DNA from: Caldilineaceae bacterium
GTDB taxonomy: Bacteria > Chloroflexota > Anaerolineae > Caldilineales > Caldilineaceae
DNA length: 64,000 bases
Assembly: GCA_018003515.1 (NCBI GenBank)
Contig: JAGNDO010000024.1
Location: forward strand, 1-64,000
Reading direction: 5' to 3'
Under the pieces are notes generated by a model. The model worked only from the letters and a program-made list of their open reading frames with translations, searched no databases and was not told the DNA's origin. Position numbers and translations under genes: made by a program. Of the stretch, positions 25,410-34,727 are shown piece by piece. The first letter of the stretch is position 1; every line of letters begins with the position of its first letter.

Positions 25410-26392
25410 CAAGGTTGAGACGGCCCGATCTTGCGAGCGAATATGGTGAGTAGGGTGGTCTGGCGGCTCTTGTCCAAAAGCCAGAGGGGAACCATCAAGG
25501 CCAGGCGCACGGGCAGAGAATGGTAGACTCGCAGCAATAGGGATCGCAGCCGAGGAAAGCGATCCTCCCAGCTTTGGGACCAGAAATCCAGGCTATGGCC
25601 CAGCAGGGCATAGCTGGTGGAGAGGCAGCGGGCGTCAACCACTTCAAAACCAAGATCGCCCAACATGGTCTCCAGCATGGGCCGGGGGAAGATGAAGAGA
25701 TGCCGGGGCAGATCCCAGCCCACCCAATACTTGCCGAAAACCCGCTTGCCGATCCCCTCCACATTGGGGATGGTCAGGGCCAGCAGTCCGCCATCCGCCA
25801 ACATGGCATGGCAACGGCGGATGGACGCGGCGGGATCCGGCACATGCTCAAGCACGTTCCACAGGGTGATCAGATCAAAGGGCTGCTCTGGTGGGGTGAA
25901 GTCAGCCAGGGTGCCATGATGGACCGGCACCTGCAACGAACTGCGCACGTACTCGCAGGCCTGTTGGGTCGGCTCAATGCCCGCAACTTTCCATTGCCCG
26001 GAGGCTTTGCATGCTTCCAGGAAGAGACCTGTACCGCAGCCCACATCCAACATGCGCCCACCTTGGGCGTGGCGCTGGATGGCCCGCAGCCGTTTGGCGG
26101 AGCCATAGCGGCGATTCCACCGGCGCAAGGGGGTGGTCTCGTCCTTGGCCATCAGGGCGTAGGCCGCGTAGTCGTCAATGTAATAGTGTTGTAGGGACTC
26201 CCAGGCCAGGCGCGGGTTTTGGCGGATCAGCCCACATTGCTCACATTGGACCATGCGGAAGCTGCCGGGCAGTCTTTCCAACCTGTCCGGTCCTTCAAAG
26301 AGCAGGTGGGCTTGGTTCGAGCCGCACCAGTCGCAGACAGTCGGCTCCCAGGCCAGGGAGCGGGGATCAATGCTCAAGGGGTTGCTCCTCAT
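25409..26392 (-). CDS. SAM-dependent methyltransferase with N-terminal zinc-ribbon-like motif
   Basis: A 327-residue Methyltransf_23-type protein. The first part has paired cysteines CDWCGS and CEQCGL about 30 residues apart, a likely zinc ribbon. Then come motif I LDVGCGTGLFLEACK, ITLWNVLEHVPDP and a C-terminal region with SWEDRFPRLRSLLLRVYHSLP. This layout is common in sugar or polyketide cluster methyltransferases. The start ATG overlaps the TGA of the UGM-GT2 gene (26389-26392), which fixes it. A glycan substrate is inferred from its neighbours. Confidence 0.88.
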   Translation of the reverse strand: MRSNPLSIDPRSLAWEPTVCDWCGSNQAHLLFEGPDRLERLPGSFRMVQCEQCGLIRQNPRLAWESLQHYYIDDYAAYALMAKDETTPLRRWNRRYGSAKRLRAIQRHAQGGRMLDVGCGTGLFLEACKASGQWKVAGIEPTQQACEYVRSSLQVPVHHGTLADFTPPEQPFDLITLWNVLEHVPDPAASIRRCHAMLADGGLLALTIPNVEGIGKRVFGKYWVGWDLPRHLFIFPRPMLETMLGDLGFEVVDARCLSTSYALLGHSLDFWSQSWEDRFPRLRSLLLRVYHSLPVRLALMVPLWLLDKSRQTTLLTIFARKIGPSQP

Positions 26393-28638
26393 CCGGTGGT
26401 GGGCACGTGGGGGAAACTGGTTTTGTCCATAGATGGGGCCGAGGGCAGTTCGGTCAGCGGCTTGCGCAGGCCATCCCGGACACCATCCAAAAAGCTCCGC
26501 AAGTGCTTCCAGTTTCGCTTCCAGACAAATTCCCGGAAAATCACAAAGCCCACATGAACGGGCACGGAGATCCAGGCCGGGCGTCCATGACGGCGATAGA
26601 AGCGGGTGGTGCTTTCGCCGTTGGTGCGCCAGAAGAGCGGGGATCCCGGCTGGGTGGTACGGGAGACTTTGTGCCACATGCGCGCTTCGGGCAGATACCA
26701 GATGTGGAGACCGTGGGCCCGCACGCGCTCGGAAAAGTCCCAGTCGTCAAAGAGGAAGAGATAGCCTGGGTCAAACAGCCCGACCATTTCGAAGGCCCGG
26801 CGGCTGATCAGCACACCGCAGGTGGGGGCATAGTCGATCTCCCGCAGGGTGTCCTCCATGCCCGGTCGACGATCCTTGAAAAGGATGGCCGGCGGGAATC
26901 GCCGATAGCGTCCGCCGCTGGACCACACCTCGTCCTGGCTGCCGTAGAAGAGTACCTTGGGCATGATAATGCCCGCATCCGGGTCGGACTCGGCCTTGTC
27001 CACCAGCAACCCGACCATATTTGGATCCACTGTGGTGTCATTGTTGAGCTCCAGGATGTAGGCTGCCCCTTGCTGTAGGGCATAGCTAAAGCCCACGTTA
27101 TAGCCCATTGGCACCCCCAGGTTGCGGCCATTCTCGATCACATGCACATCTGGGAAGGCGGCTCGGATGCGGGCTGGCGTGCCGTCGTTGGATCCGTTGT
27201 CCACCAAGACGATCTTCTGGTTGGGGTAATGGGTCTCACCCACACTGGCGATGCATTCGTGGGTGTCGTCGTAGTTGTTCCAGGCCAGAACGACGGCGTA
27301 GACCAGGGGGGCGGCCACGGGAACGCCCAAAGAGGTGGATGAACTGGCGGGCATGGTTGCTTCCTTCTCAACAGGAACGGTTGTGGTCGGTAGCGGACCG
27401 GCCAGCCGTTCAATGGTCTCAATGGCGGCGCTGAAGTTATCGTCCACCTCCCGGTGGCGGAACTCGGCGGCCCGCCCCACCACGTAGAGATTGCCGTAGC
27501 GGCTGAAGGCTGCCTCAGCCTCGGTCAGAATCTGATCGTAGGCACTGCGATAGATCGGATAGGCATACTCTTCCCGCAGGACCATGCTATCCAGGACATC
27601 CTTGGGGTCCAGCAGGCCAGTTCGGGCCAGATCGTCTATCACCCGCTGGATCACATTGTCATGCTCTTGGGTAACCTCGGCACAGATCACCGTTGTCTCC
27701 GACGGGGTCTCCACGGGACTCATGTTTTTGAATTCCACCATGCGATTGACGCACACATCCCCGTCCATGAAGTAGATCCAATGGTTGTCCGAGAGAACGG
27801 GTTTGTTGATATGCAAATAGACCGCGTCCACCTTGCGGTAGGAGAGCGGGATGGGATGATCGAGCATGCGTCCGGTGAGGGTAAGGGGCAGGGTGGAGAT
27901 GACTGAATCCACGGCCAGAGCGTGTTCCTCGCCGTTTTGAACATAACGAACTCCGTCAATGCGGTCGTTGCCCAGCGTCAACCCCCGTACCTGGGTATCC
28001 AGCATCACGTGATCCTGGATCTCGCCGTAGAGCCGGTCCACAATGGCCCCGTAGCCACCTCGGATGGGATAGTAGAAGTAGGAGAATTTGTTCTTAGTGC
28101 TCTTGCGATAGTTGTCCAGAGGATTGGCCAGACGCACCTTTTGCTGTGCCCATAACACGGAGATCTCATCGCCAGGAATGCCAAAAAGCTTCTCTGTGTA
28201 AGGCTGGAAAAAGAGTTTGTACAAAGCGCGACCGTAGCGGCGCAGCACATAATTCTGGAAGTTGTCGTCGGGTAGCGAACGGTTACGGCCCAGGAAGGTG
28301 CGTAGCAGATCAGCTTGTTTTCTCAGGGGGAGGTTCAGTCCCAGTTCGATGGTGTCCAGAGGATCCCGCATCCAACCACCATTCATGTAGATCTGGCTAC
28401 GACGGACATGTCTGCCCATGGGGACCAGTCGAAGCAGGGCCTGAAGGGTTTCCTGATCATTGGTGAAAAGACGATGGGCGGCAAAGTCGCAGTGGAAACC
28501 GTTCCAGACAAAGCTGCGGGCCAGCCCCCCGGCATAGGATTGTTTCTCCAGAATAACGAAATCTATGCCTCGTTGTTTAAGCAGCCACCCCGTACTCAGC
28601 CCGGCGATGCCTGCCCCCAAAATAGCAATTTTTCCCAT
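26389..28638 (-). CDS. fusion of FAD-dependent UGM-like oxidoreductase and GT2 glycosyltransferase
   Basis: A 749-residue two-domain protein. Residues 1-420 are an amine-oxidase/UDP-galactopyranose-mutase-like flavoprotein: ILGAGIAGLSTG dinucleotide fold, FGIPGDEIS, and a C-terminal NLYVVGRAAEF. A linker at about 425-445 is rich in Thr, Ser and Pro. Residues 450-740 are a GT2 transferase with VLAWNNYDDT, DNGSNDGT, ELNNDTTVDP (the DxD-like metal site) and FLFDDWDFSERVRAHG, similar to rhamnosyl- or galactofuranosyl-transferases. A fused mutase and transferase could pass a furanose sugar straight to acceptor. Overlaps the next gene; 11 bp after the GT4 gene. Confidence 0.85.
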   Translation of the reverse strand: MGKIAILGAGIAGLSTGWLLKQRGIDFVILEKQSYAGGLARSFVWNGFHCDFAAHRLFTNDQETLQALLRLVPMGRHVRRSQIYMNGGWMRDPLDTIELGLNLPLRKQADLLRTFLGRNRSLPDDNFQNYVLRRYGRALYKLFFQPYTEKLFGIPGDEISVLWAQQKVRLANPLDNYRKSTKNKFSYFYYPIRGGYGAIVDRLYGEIQDHVMLDTQVRGLTLGNDRIDGVRYVQNGEEHALAVDSVISTLPLTLTGRMLDHPIPLSYRKVDAVYLHINKPVLSDNHWIYFMDGDVCVNRMVEFKNMSPVETPSETTVICAEVTQEHDNVIQRVIDDLARTGLLDPKDVLDSMVLREEYAYPIYRSAYDQILTEAEAAFSRYGNLYVVGRAAEFRHREVDDNFSAAIETIERLAGPLPTTTVPVEKEATMPASSSTSLGVPVAAPLVYAVVLAWNNYDDTHECIASVGETHYPNQKIVLVDNGSNDGTPARIRAAFPDVHVIENGRNLGVPMGYNVGFSYALQQGAAYILELNNDTTVDPNMVGLLVDKAESDPDAGIIMPKVLFYGSQDEVWSSGGRYRRFPPAILFKDRRPGMEDTLREIDYAPTCGVLISRRAFEMVGLFDPGYLFLFDDWDFSERVRAHGLHIWYLPEARMWHKVSRTTQPGSPLFWRTNGESTTRFYRRHGRPAWISVPVHVGFVIFREFVWKRNWKHLRSFLDGVRDGLRKPLTELPSAPSMDKTSFPHVPTTG

Positions 28639-28649
28639 AAGCTCTGCTC

Positions 28650-29891
28650 TTAACTCCTAGAATTTGATCCCATAATCCGCTCGTAAACAGTGCCCAGATC
28701 GGCGGCCAGGCGATCCCAGTGGAAGGTTGAGATGCGGTTTATCCCCCGTTGGGCCAAGGTGTGGGCCAAGGTCGGATTCAACAAAACCTGGATCAATCCC
28801 TGGGCCAGGGCATCCGCATCTCCCGGCTCCACCAGCACCCCGGCGGACGGATTCCCCAGCAAATAGTGCCGATCCCCCACATCTGCGGTGACAAAGGGCA
28901 CGCCCACGGCCCAACTTTCAAACAGCTTCAAGGGCGACCGCCCTCGGGCTGGGCCGTCATCGTGGACAGGATCGACCGAGACATGGCCCAGCCGGTAATA
29001 GTTGGGGGCATCTGCTGCCGCCACCCGCCCGGTGAAGCGCACACTCTCCCCAATGCCCAACTCCCCGGCCAGGGCCGCCACCCGGTCGAAGTCCTGACCT
29101 CCCCCCACCATGAGTAGCAAGGCTTCCGGAATGGCTTGGTGTACATGGACAAAAGCCCGCACCAGCAGATCCACTGGATGGTTGGCCAAGCTCATGCTGC
29201 CCACATAAACCACTACAGGGCGACCTTCCAGTTGCCAACGCACTCGCAGATCGGCCAATCTTGCTTCACTCTCGGCGGTTGTCCTGAAACGATGGGGATC
29301 AACGCCGTTGGGTAAATAGACGATGCGGGCCGGATCCACGCCCAGGGCGATCAAGCGCTCTTGGGTGAAGTGAGTATTGGTGGTCACCAGGGCAGCCCTG
29401 CGCGGCGTCCAGTTTTCAAAGGCGGTCACCCCCCGCCGCTGCCAGCCGCCGCTGACCCCGCCGGCGTAATGGCTGGACCCGGCTTCGTAGTCATCGCAAT
29501 CCACGGCCAACTTGGCCCGGCCCAGGTTAGCCGCCACTAGCCCGGCCACGCTATTCATAGGATGGGGCTTCCCCACATGCACGATATCCGCCGGGATGTG
29601 CAGGGCGCTGCGGGTCAACGAAAGGGTGGCCTGCGCGACAATTTTGCCCAATTGGACCGGGGTGTAATAGTGCTTGGTATTGCCCGTCTTGTGTACATGC
29701 ATGGGGGCCACATAGTGGACCGACACACCGTTAATGGTCGGATGGTGATCGGCTACGCTTGCCAGATCAGCATGTAACGCGCTGATCTCCACATGGTGGC
29801 CCAACCCCTGCAATCCCTGGGCCAGGGGTAGATATCGCCCCAGACCGGAGGGACTGTCCAGATCTTGGGTAAGCAGAAAGTGAATTCGCAT
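28650..29891 (-). CDS. GT4-family glycosyltransferase
   Basis: A 413-residue GT-B enzyme and the first gene of the polysaccharide operon. It begins IHFLLTQDLDSPSGLGRYLPLAQGLQGLGHHVE, with a glycine-rich acceptor loop. It has the donor-domain motifs VVYVGSMSLANHPVDLLV and RSPLKLFESWAVGVPFVTAD, where E of FESWA fits the E-x7-E site. ATG at 29891 is chosen because it directly precedes the first beta strand; upstream in-frame codons would add a non-homologous-looking stretch. Substrate unknown. Confidence 0.88.
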   Translation of the reverse strand: MRIHFLLTQDLDSPSGLGRYLPLAQGLQGLGHHVEISALHADLASVADHHPTINGVSVHYVAPMHVHKTGNTKHYYTPVQLGKIVAQATLSLTRSALHIPADIVHVGKPHPMNSVAGLVAANLGRAKLAVDCDDYEAGSSHYAGGVSGGWQRRGVTAFENWTPRRAALVTTNTHFTQERLIALGVDPARIVYLPNGVDPHRFRTTAESEARLADLRVRWQLEGRPVVVYVGSMSLANHPVDLLVRAFVHVHQAIPEALLLMVGGGQDFDRVAALAGELGIGESVRFTGRVAAADAPNYYRLGHVSVDPVHDDGPARGRSPLKLFESWAVGVPFVTADVGDRHYLLGNPSAGVLVEPGDADALAQGLIQVLLNPTLAHTLAQRGINRISTFHWDRLAADLGTVYERIMGSNSRS

Positions 29892-30000
29892 CGGATCTTC
29901 GGTTTTCGTCCGCAGGCCAAAGAGCAAAAGGCCGCAATCTATCCCATAGGCGCAAGGTATACAACGCCATCAAAGATAGCACAGGTCGGCTAAAACCATA

Positions 30001-30043
30001 AAAAACGGCCCAGACTATCCCCTGAATGATGGGCAGCCTGGGC
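30001..30043 (-). terminator. terminator after the Lon-family gene
   Basis: On the minus strand GCCCAG (30043-30038) pairs with CTGGGC (30013-30008), followed by CGTTTTTT. It stands about 60 bp downstream of the Lon-family stop codon. Confidence 0.6.
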
Positions 30044-30102
30044 TGATAAAAATATGAATCAATTGGGTCTGGCGGGCAGATCAGACGAAGGCCGAGACCA
30101 CC

Positions 30103-32562
30103 TCACGCTTGCTGTTCCCCGCTGCCCCCATTCCCCTCTTTGCGATCGTACCCCTTCTGCTTCTCCCCCAACTCCGCCAGCCGCGCCACCACCCGCTGGT
30201 TGATCGTCCCCGCCGCGTATGTTCCTTGACCGTCCAACTCTCCCGCGGCCACGCCGGTGAGGACTTCGATGCCCTGGTCGATGGTGTCGATGGGGTGGAT
30301 GTGGAAGCGGCCGGCGGCCACAGCGTCCACCACATCTTGGCGCAGCATCAGGTGGACCACGTTGGTGCGGGGGATCAGCACGCCCTGCTCCCCGGTCAGC
30401 CCCCGCTGGTTGCAGAGGTCGAAGAAGCCTTCGATCTTTTCGTTGGCCCCGCCGATGGCCTGGACCTGGCCCATCTGGTTGACCGAGCCGGTGACGGCCA
30501 GGGATTGGCGAATGGGCACGCCGGTGATGGCCGAGAGCAGGCAGTAGAGTTCGGCGGACGATGCGCTGTCCCCGTCCACGCCGCCGTAGCTTTGCTCAAA
30601 AACCAGCCGGGCCGAGAGGGAGAAGGGGGTCTCGGCCGCGTAGCGGGCCTGGAGGAAGCTGGTCAGGATCAGCACGCCCTTGCTGTGCAGCGCCCCGCCC
30701 AGCTCGACTTCCCGCTCGATATCCAACACCTGCCCCTTGCCCAGGCTGACCCGGGCCGTGATGCGGCTGGTTCGGCCAAAGGCAAAATTGCCCACCTGCA
30801 TCACCGCCAGCCCGTTGATCTGGCCCACGGCCACGCCGTCGGTCTCTACCAATACCGTGCCCCGCAAAACCATCTCTTGCGCCCGTTCCCGGATGCGGTC
30901 CAGCCGGAAGATCTGGGCGTCAATGGCCCGTTGCACATCCCGCTCGGTGATGACGCCGTTGCCCTTCTGGTCGGCCCAATAGTCGGCCTCTTGGAGCAGG
31001 TCCACCATCTCCTGCATGCGGGTGGAGAGCCGTTCGCTGTCCGCGGCCAGGCGTGAACTGTGTTCAATGGTGCGGGCCACGGCTGCCGGATTGAGAGGCC
31101 GTAACCCCTCTTGGCGGGCCAGGGTGCCCAGCAGTTGGGCATAGTGCTGTTGATTCTGCGGGGTGCGGGCCATCTGTTCGTCAAAATCCGCCGCCACCTT
31201 GAAGAGTTCGCCAAAATCCGGCTCGTTCTGCCAGAGCAGATAGTAGATCTCCCGTTCGCCGATCAGCACGACCTTCACGTCCAGGGGGATGGGTTCCGGC
31301 TCCAGGGAGATGGTGCTGGTCTGGTTCATCATCTGGCCGGGGGATTCGATGCGGATGTCCTCGAATTGCAGCGCCCGCTTGAGGCCTTCCCAGGCGTAGG
31401 GCTGGGTGAGGACTTTGCGGGCGTCCAAGATCAGATAGCCGCCGTTGGCCCGATGCAGCGCCCCCGGTTTTATCAAAGTGAAATCGGTCATCAACGTGCC
31501 CATTTGGGCCATATATTCCACCCGGCCCACCAGATTTTGATACGAAGGGGTGCCTTCGTAGATCACCGGCGCACCCTGGCCGGTCTGCCCTTCGTCCGCA
31601 TGGTTGACCACCAGGTTGACCCGATAGCGGCGCAGAAATTCCACCGTGTCCAACTCCGCGCCGGCCCCGGCCTGCATGTCGGTCTGGGCACCCTCGCCCT
31701 CGTCGTCCGTCGTCAGGAAGGCGCGCACGTTGTCGATCATGTCCGCCCGCACGTCGCCCAGGTGGGCGAGGACGCTGTCCAGCCCGGCAAAGCGCTCCCG
31801 CAGTTCGTTGAAATGGGGATCGATGACCGCCGTGGCGGTCTCTCGATTCAGCCCCTGAAGCTGTTGGCGCAGCCGCCGTTCCCAGGCCGGGGCCTGTTCC
31901 AACACTTTTTGCAACTCCTCTTGCAGGGCGGAAACCTCTTTTTCCAGCCGTTCCCGCTCGGCTTCGGGCAATTTGTGATACGCTTCGGGCGAGATCACTT
32001 CGCCCTCTATGACCGGGGCGAAGGCCAGCCCGTTGGCCGTGCGCAAAAGGGCCAGCCCCCGCTCCTGGGCCATCTTTTGCAAGACGGCGAAGGCCTGCTC
32101 CTGGGTCTCTTTGAAGGCCTCCTCGAAGACGTGGCGGCGGTTGCGGTACTCTTCGCCCTCAAAGGCGGCGGGCAGGGCGGTGAGGATGTCCGCCACCAGA
32201 TCCGCCATCTCTTTGCGGAAGATGACCCCCTGGCCCGACGGCAGGGAAAGGGCCTTGGGGCGGTGGCTTTCGCTGAAATTGAAGACATAGCACCAATCCC
32301 CAGGGAGCGGGCGGGTGGCCGCGGCTTCGTTCAAGAAACTTTGGATCAGGGAGTGCTTGCCCGTCCCCGTCGGCCCCAGGGCGAAGATGTTGTAGCCCTT
32401 GCGCCGGATGCCGATGCCAAACTCCACCGCCTGCACGGCCCGGGCCTGGCCGATCACCTCTTCCAGATCGGGCAAGGCCGATGTGTCGGCAAAGCTGAAT
32501 TGGGCCGGATCACAGCGTCTGTACAGGTCGCTTGGGGTCAATTCTGCGGGTTGTTGGGACAT
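30103..32562 (-). CDS. Lon-family (LonB-like, COG1067) ATP-dependent protease
   Basis: An 819-residue AAA+ protease. The N-terminal part (YRRCDPAQFSF) is that of the COG1067 group. Walker A is GPTGTGKHS near residue 76. A long coiled-coil-like insertion rich in Glu and Leu lies at about 190-280. The S16 protease domain from about 600 has catalytic Ser in GDSASSAELY (near 664) and Lys in GGANEKIEGFF (near 707). ATG at 32562 has GAAAGGAACC upstream. It lacks the classic Lon N-domain, so it is a LonB-like housekeeping or stress protease rather than LonA. It sits 31 bp after the solute-binding gene. Confidence 0.9.
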   Translation of the reverse strand: MSQQPAELTPSDLYRRCDPAQFSFADTSALPDLEEVIGQARAVQAVEFGIGIRRKGYNIFALGPTGTGKHSLIQSFLNEAAATRPLPGDWCYVFNFSESHRPKALSLPSGQGVIFRKEMADLVADILTALPAAFEGEEYRNRRHVFEEAFKETQEQAFAVLQKMAQERGLALLRTANGLAFAPVIEGEVISPEAYHKLPEAERERLEKEVSALQEELQKVLEQAPAWERRLRQQLQGLNRETATAVIDPHFNELRERFAGLDSVLAHLGDVRADMIDNVRAFLTTDDEGEGAQTDMQAGAGAELDTVEFLRRYRVNLVVNHADEGQTGQGAPVIYEGTPSYQNLVGRVEYMAQMGTLMTDFTLIKPGALHRANGGYLILDARKVLTQPYAWEGLKRALQFEDIRIESPGQMMNQTSTISLEPEPIPLDVKVVLIGEREIYYLLWQNEPDFGELFKVAADFDEQMARTPQNQQHYAQLLGTLARQEGLRPLNPAAVARTIEHSSRLAADSERLSTRMQEMVDLLQEADYWADQKGNGVITERDVQRAIDAQIFRLDRIRERAQEMVLRGTVLVETDGVAVGQINGLAVMQVGNFAFGRTSRITARVSLGKGQVLDIEREVELGGALHSKGVLILTSFLQARYAAETPFSLSARLVFEQSYGGVDGDSASSAELYCLLSAITGVPIRQSLAVTGSVNQMGQVQAIGGANEKIEGFFDLCNQRGLTGEQGVLIPRTNVVHLMLRQDVVDAVAAGRFHIHPIDTIDQGIEVLTGVAAGELDGQGTYAAGTINQRVVARLAELGEKQKGYDRKEGNGGSGEQQA

Positions 32563-32593
32563 GGATGGTTCCTTTCGAGGCTGACGCGGCTCT

Positions 32594-33499
32594 TCATTGG
32601 GCAAACCACTTGCTTTCCAGGCGGGTGAAGATGCCTTGGGCTTGGAATTGGCTCAGGGTGTCGGTGATTTTTTCCTGCAATCGATGGGCGGCGATGGGGG
32701 CGGCGATGACGTAGGGATTGCTCTCCAAGGCCGGGCCGACGGAGATCAGCGGGGCCCCTTGGCCCTGGGCCATCTTCAGGCTGACCCCATCCACCAGGGC
32801 GGCGTCGGCCTGGCCAGAGAGCAGGGCGGTCAGGGCTTCCGCTTGGGTCTCGAAGGGCAGAAAGGTGATGGTTGGGGCAGAATCGGCGGTTGGGGTGGCG
32901 GCGAGTTGGCGTTGCAGTTGACGGCCCACAGCGTCCCCGGCCCCGCCCCACTCCACGGCCACCGTGCGGCCCGGCAGATCTTCGGGGTCGGTGATGGTCT
33001 GGCCCGGCAAATCTTGCACCGCCAAGAAGATGCCGGCGTCAAAATAGGGAGCGGAAAAGGCCACATCCTCGGTCATGCGCGGGTCCAGGGGGAAGGCGCT
33101 GACGATGCTGTCAAGTTTACCGGCAAGCAAGGCATCCAGCAAGCCGTCGTAGCCCATTGCCACGATCTCGACTTGCAGCCCCCAGGTTGCGGCCATCTGC
33201 CGGGCCAAATCCACATCAAACCCAACAGGCGCACCGGATGCGTCCAAGCTCTCGAAGGGCGGAAAGGCCGGGTCCATCCCCACCCGCCATGTTCCCCGAT
33301 CCTGCATGGCCTCCCACGTGCGGTCCGGGCCGGGGAAGAGTCCGTTGCCCCGCCACAGCCAGAGGACGGCGGCGAGGAGGATGGCCGTCAGTGCGAGCCA
33401 GCGCCAAAGTTTTATCGAGGTTCGAGGTTCGAGTATTCTGGCGCGAAGACCAGATACTCGATACTCGAACCTCGATATTTTCTCATTCCCCCGTCGCAT
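32594..33499 (-). CDS. family 3 extracellular solute-binding protein with repeat-encoded N-terminus
   Basis: A 301-residue amino-acid-type binding protein (SBP_bac_3). A membrane segment WLALTAILLAAVLWLW (about 34-49) is followed by TWRVGMDPAFPPFE, VGFDVDLARQMA, DSIVSAF and DDVAFSAPYF-like strands of the two-lobe fold. Residues 9-29 are encoded by an inverted CGAGTATC-word repeat, and no later start codon exists before the membrane segment, so the repeat is part of the protein. The ATG overlaps the end of the upstream gene by 17 bp. No permease or ATPase gene is adjacent, so it may be an orphan sensor or shared binding protein. Confidence 0.85.
   Translation of the reverse strand: MRRGNEKISRFEYRVSGLRARILEPRTSIKLWRWLALTAILLAAVLWLWRGNGLFPGPDRTWEAMQDRGTWRVGMDPAFPPFESLDASGAPVGFDVDLARQMAATWGLQVEIVAMGYDGLLDALLAGKLDSIVSAFPLDPRMTEDVAFSAPYFDAGIFLAVQDLPGQTITDPEDLPGRTVAVEWGGAGDAVGRQLQRQLAATPTADSAPTITFLPFETQAEALTALLSGQADAALVDGVSLKMAQGQGAPLISVGPALESNPYVIAAPIAAHRLQEKITDTLSQFQAQGIFTRLESKWFAQ
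33414..33476. repeat. CGAGTATC-word repeat hairpin inside a coding sequence
   Basis: Left arm 33414-33441 and right arm 33450-33476 are reverse complements with a few mismatches. They lie wholly inside the 5' end of the solute-binding protein gene. The same words occur at 36203-36248, 39363-39427 and 50894-50997. Confidence 0.88.
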
Positions 33500-34616
33500 A
33501 CCGCTTCACTTCCTCGTAGATCGGTTTGGGTTCAAAGTCTGTGCTGACAAAGGTGTAGTAATCCTGGTAGCTCTTGGCATCCCAGGGAAAGCGGAAGAGC
33601 CATAGGCTGAGGCTGTCCAGCCAGGGCCAGTCGGCTTGGGCGAGTTGGAAGGCATCCACGGTGTAGGTGATGCGCTGACCGGGGCGCACGGCCCGTGTCC
33701 AGCGGGGATGGTCGTTCCACCCGGCCTCGGTGATCATGGCGGATTTTTCGCCATCTCCGTTGCGCACCATGATCTCCCGCAGAAGCTCGGACCGGCGCAG
33801 GTTGACCACCTGGGGGTCCGGCGGTTCGTCCGGGGCGAAGTGCCAGCCGTAGGCGTGGATGGCCAGGATGTCGAAATAGTCGGCGGCCCCGGCATCGTAC
33901 ATGGCCTGGAGATAGTCCAGATCGTTCATGCCCCATTCGCTGCCCGGTGGGGCAAGGGTGGGGGCCAATGCCCCGGCCAGGATCTTGATCTCTGGGTTGG
34001 CGGCCCGGATCATGGGTACTATCACCCGCAACATGGTCGTGTAGGCCGCCGGGTCCACTGGCCGATAGCCCCATTCGAGACTGAGATTGGGTTCGTTCCA
34101 TAAAATTACATAATCAACCTGATCTTGATAGCGTTTTACAAAGGCGGCCGCATAGCGACCAAAATCGGCATAGTGGGCTTCGTCCAGATAGAGATCCGTA
34201 CTCTCCTTGGGTCTGGCCCAGTCGGGGACCAGGCCCAGGCGGGCAATCACGGTCAAGCCTTGGCGGTTGGCGTGGTCGATGACCAGATCTGGATGGTCCC
34301 ACTGAAAATTACCAGGTTTGGGTTCGTAGTAGGCCCAGGGGAAATACTCCACGATCCACGGCGCGCCCATCTCCCGCACCATCTCCAGGGTGCGCTTGAT
34401 CTTCCACGGCTCCACCTCGTCGGTCAGCCGGGTGTGGACGCCCATCTTGGGGTTGACGGTCTGCACCGTGCGTTGCGGTCCCAGGGGCACGGCGGTGCGG
34501 GCGCGCCAGATCAAAAAGAGGCCGACCGCCAGAAGCAGCAGCAAGGCGATCCCCCCAACAGTCCATTGACGGGAAAAAGTGGTACTATTCTTCTGGCGTC
34601 TGCGCTGCATTATCAT
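33483..34616 (-). CDS. membrane-anchored clan-A glycoside-hydrolase-like protein
   Basis: A 377-residue protein with a short basic start, a membrane anchor (GGIALLLLLAVGLFLIW) and an extracellular TIM-barrel. The acid/base pattern WNEPN and the nucleophile region ITEAGWND are both present, as in clan GH-A (GH39/GH5-like) enzymes. AYYEPKPGNFQWD near the N-terminus is also typical. It probably cuts glycans at the cell surface; the substrate is unknown. The start is uncertain: ATG at 34616 is used, ATG at 34610 is close, and neither has a good ribosome-binding site. Its 3' end overlaps the solute-binding gene. Confidence 0.78.
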   Translation of the reverse strand: MIMQRRRQKNSTTFSRQWTVGGIALLLLLAVGLFLIWRARTAVPLGPQRTVQTVNPKMGVHTRLTDEVEPWKIKRTLEMVREMGAPWIVEYFPWAYYEPKPGNFQWDHPDLVIDHANRQGLTVIARLGLVPDWARPKESTDLYLDEAHYADFGRYAAAFVKRYQDQVDYVILWNEPNLSLEWGYRPVDPAAYTTMLRVIVPMIRAANPEIKILAGALAPTLAPPGSEWGMNDLDYLQAMYDAGAADYFDILAIHAYGWHFAPDEPPDPQVVNLRRSELLREIMVRNGDGEKSAMITEAGWNDHPRWTRAVRPGQRITYTVDAFQLAQADWPWLDSLSLWLFRFPWDAKSYQDYYTFVSTDFEPKPIYEEVKRYATGE

Positions 34617-34677
34617 AGAACTAGCATTATAGCGGTGCATGGGCAGAACCAAAAGCATGGGGCTGTGGCGTGTTCCG

Positions 34678-34686
34678 TGCTATAAT
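34678..34686 (+). promoter_or_regulatory. extended -10 promoter
   Basis: TGCTATAAT is a perfect extended -10 box. There is no good -35. The M50 protease ATG lies about 35 bp after the expected start point, with AAAGGAAAC in between. Confidence 0.65.
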
Positions 34687-34727
34687 GGTCCAATCTCATT
34701 GGACCTATTCAAAAGGAAACCTTTACC

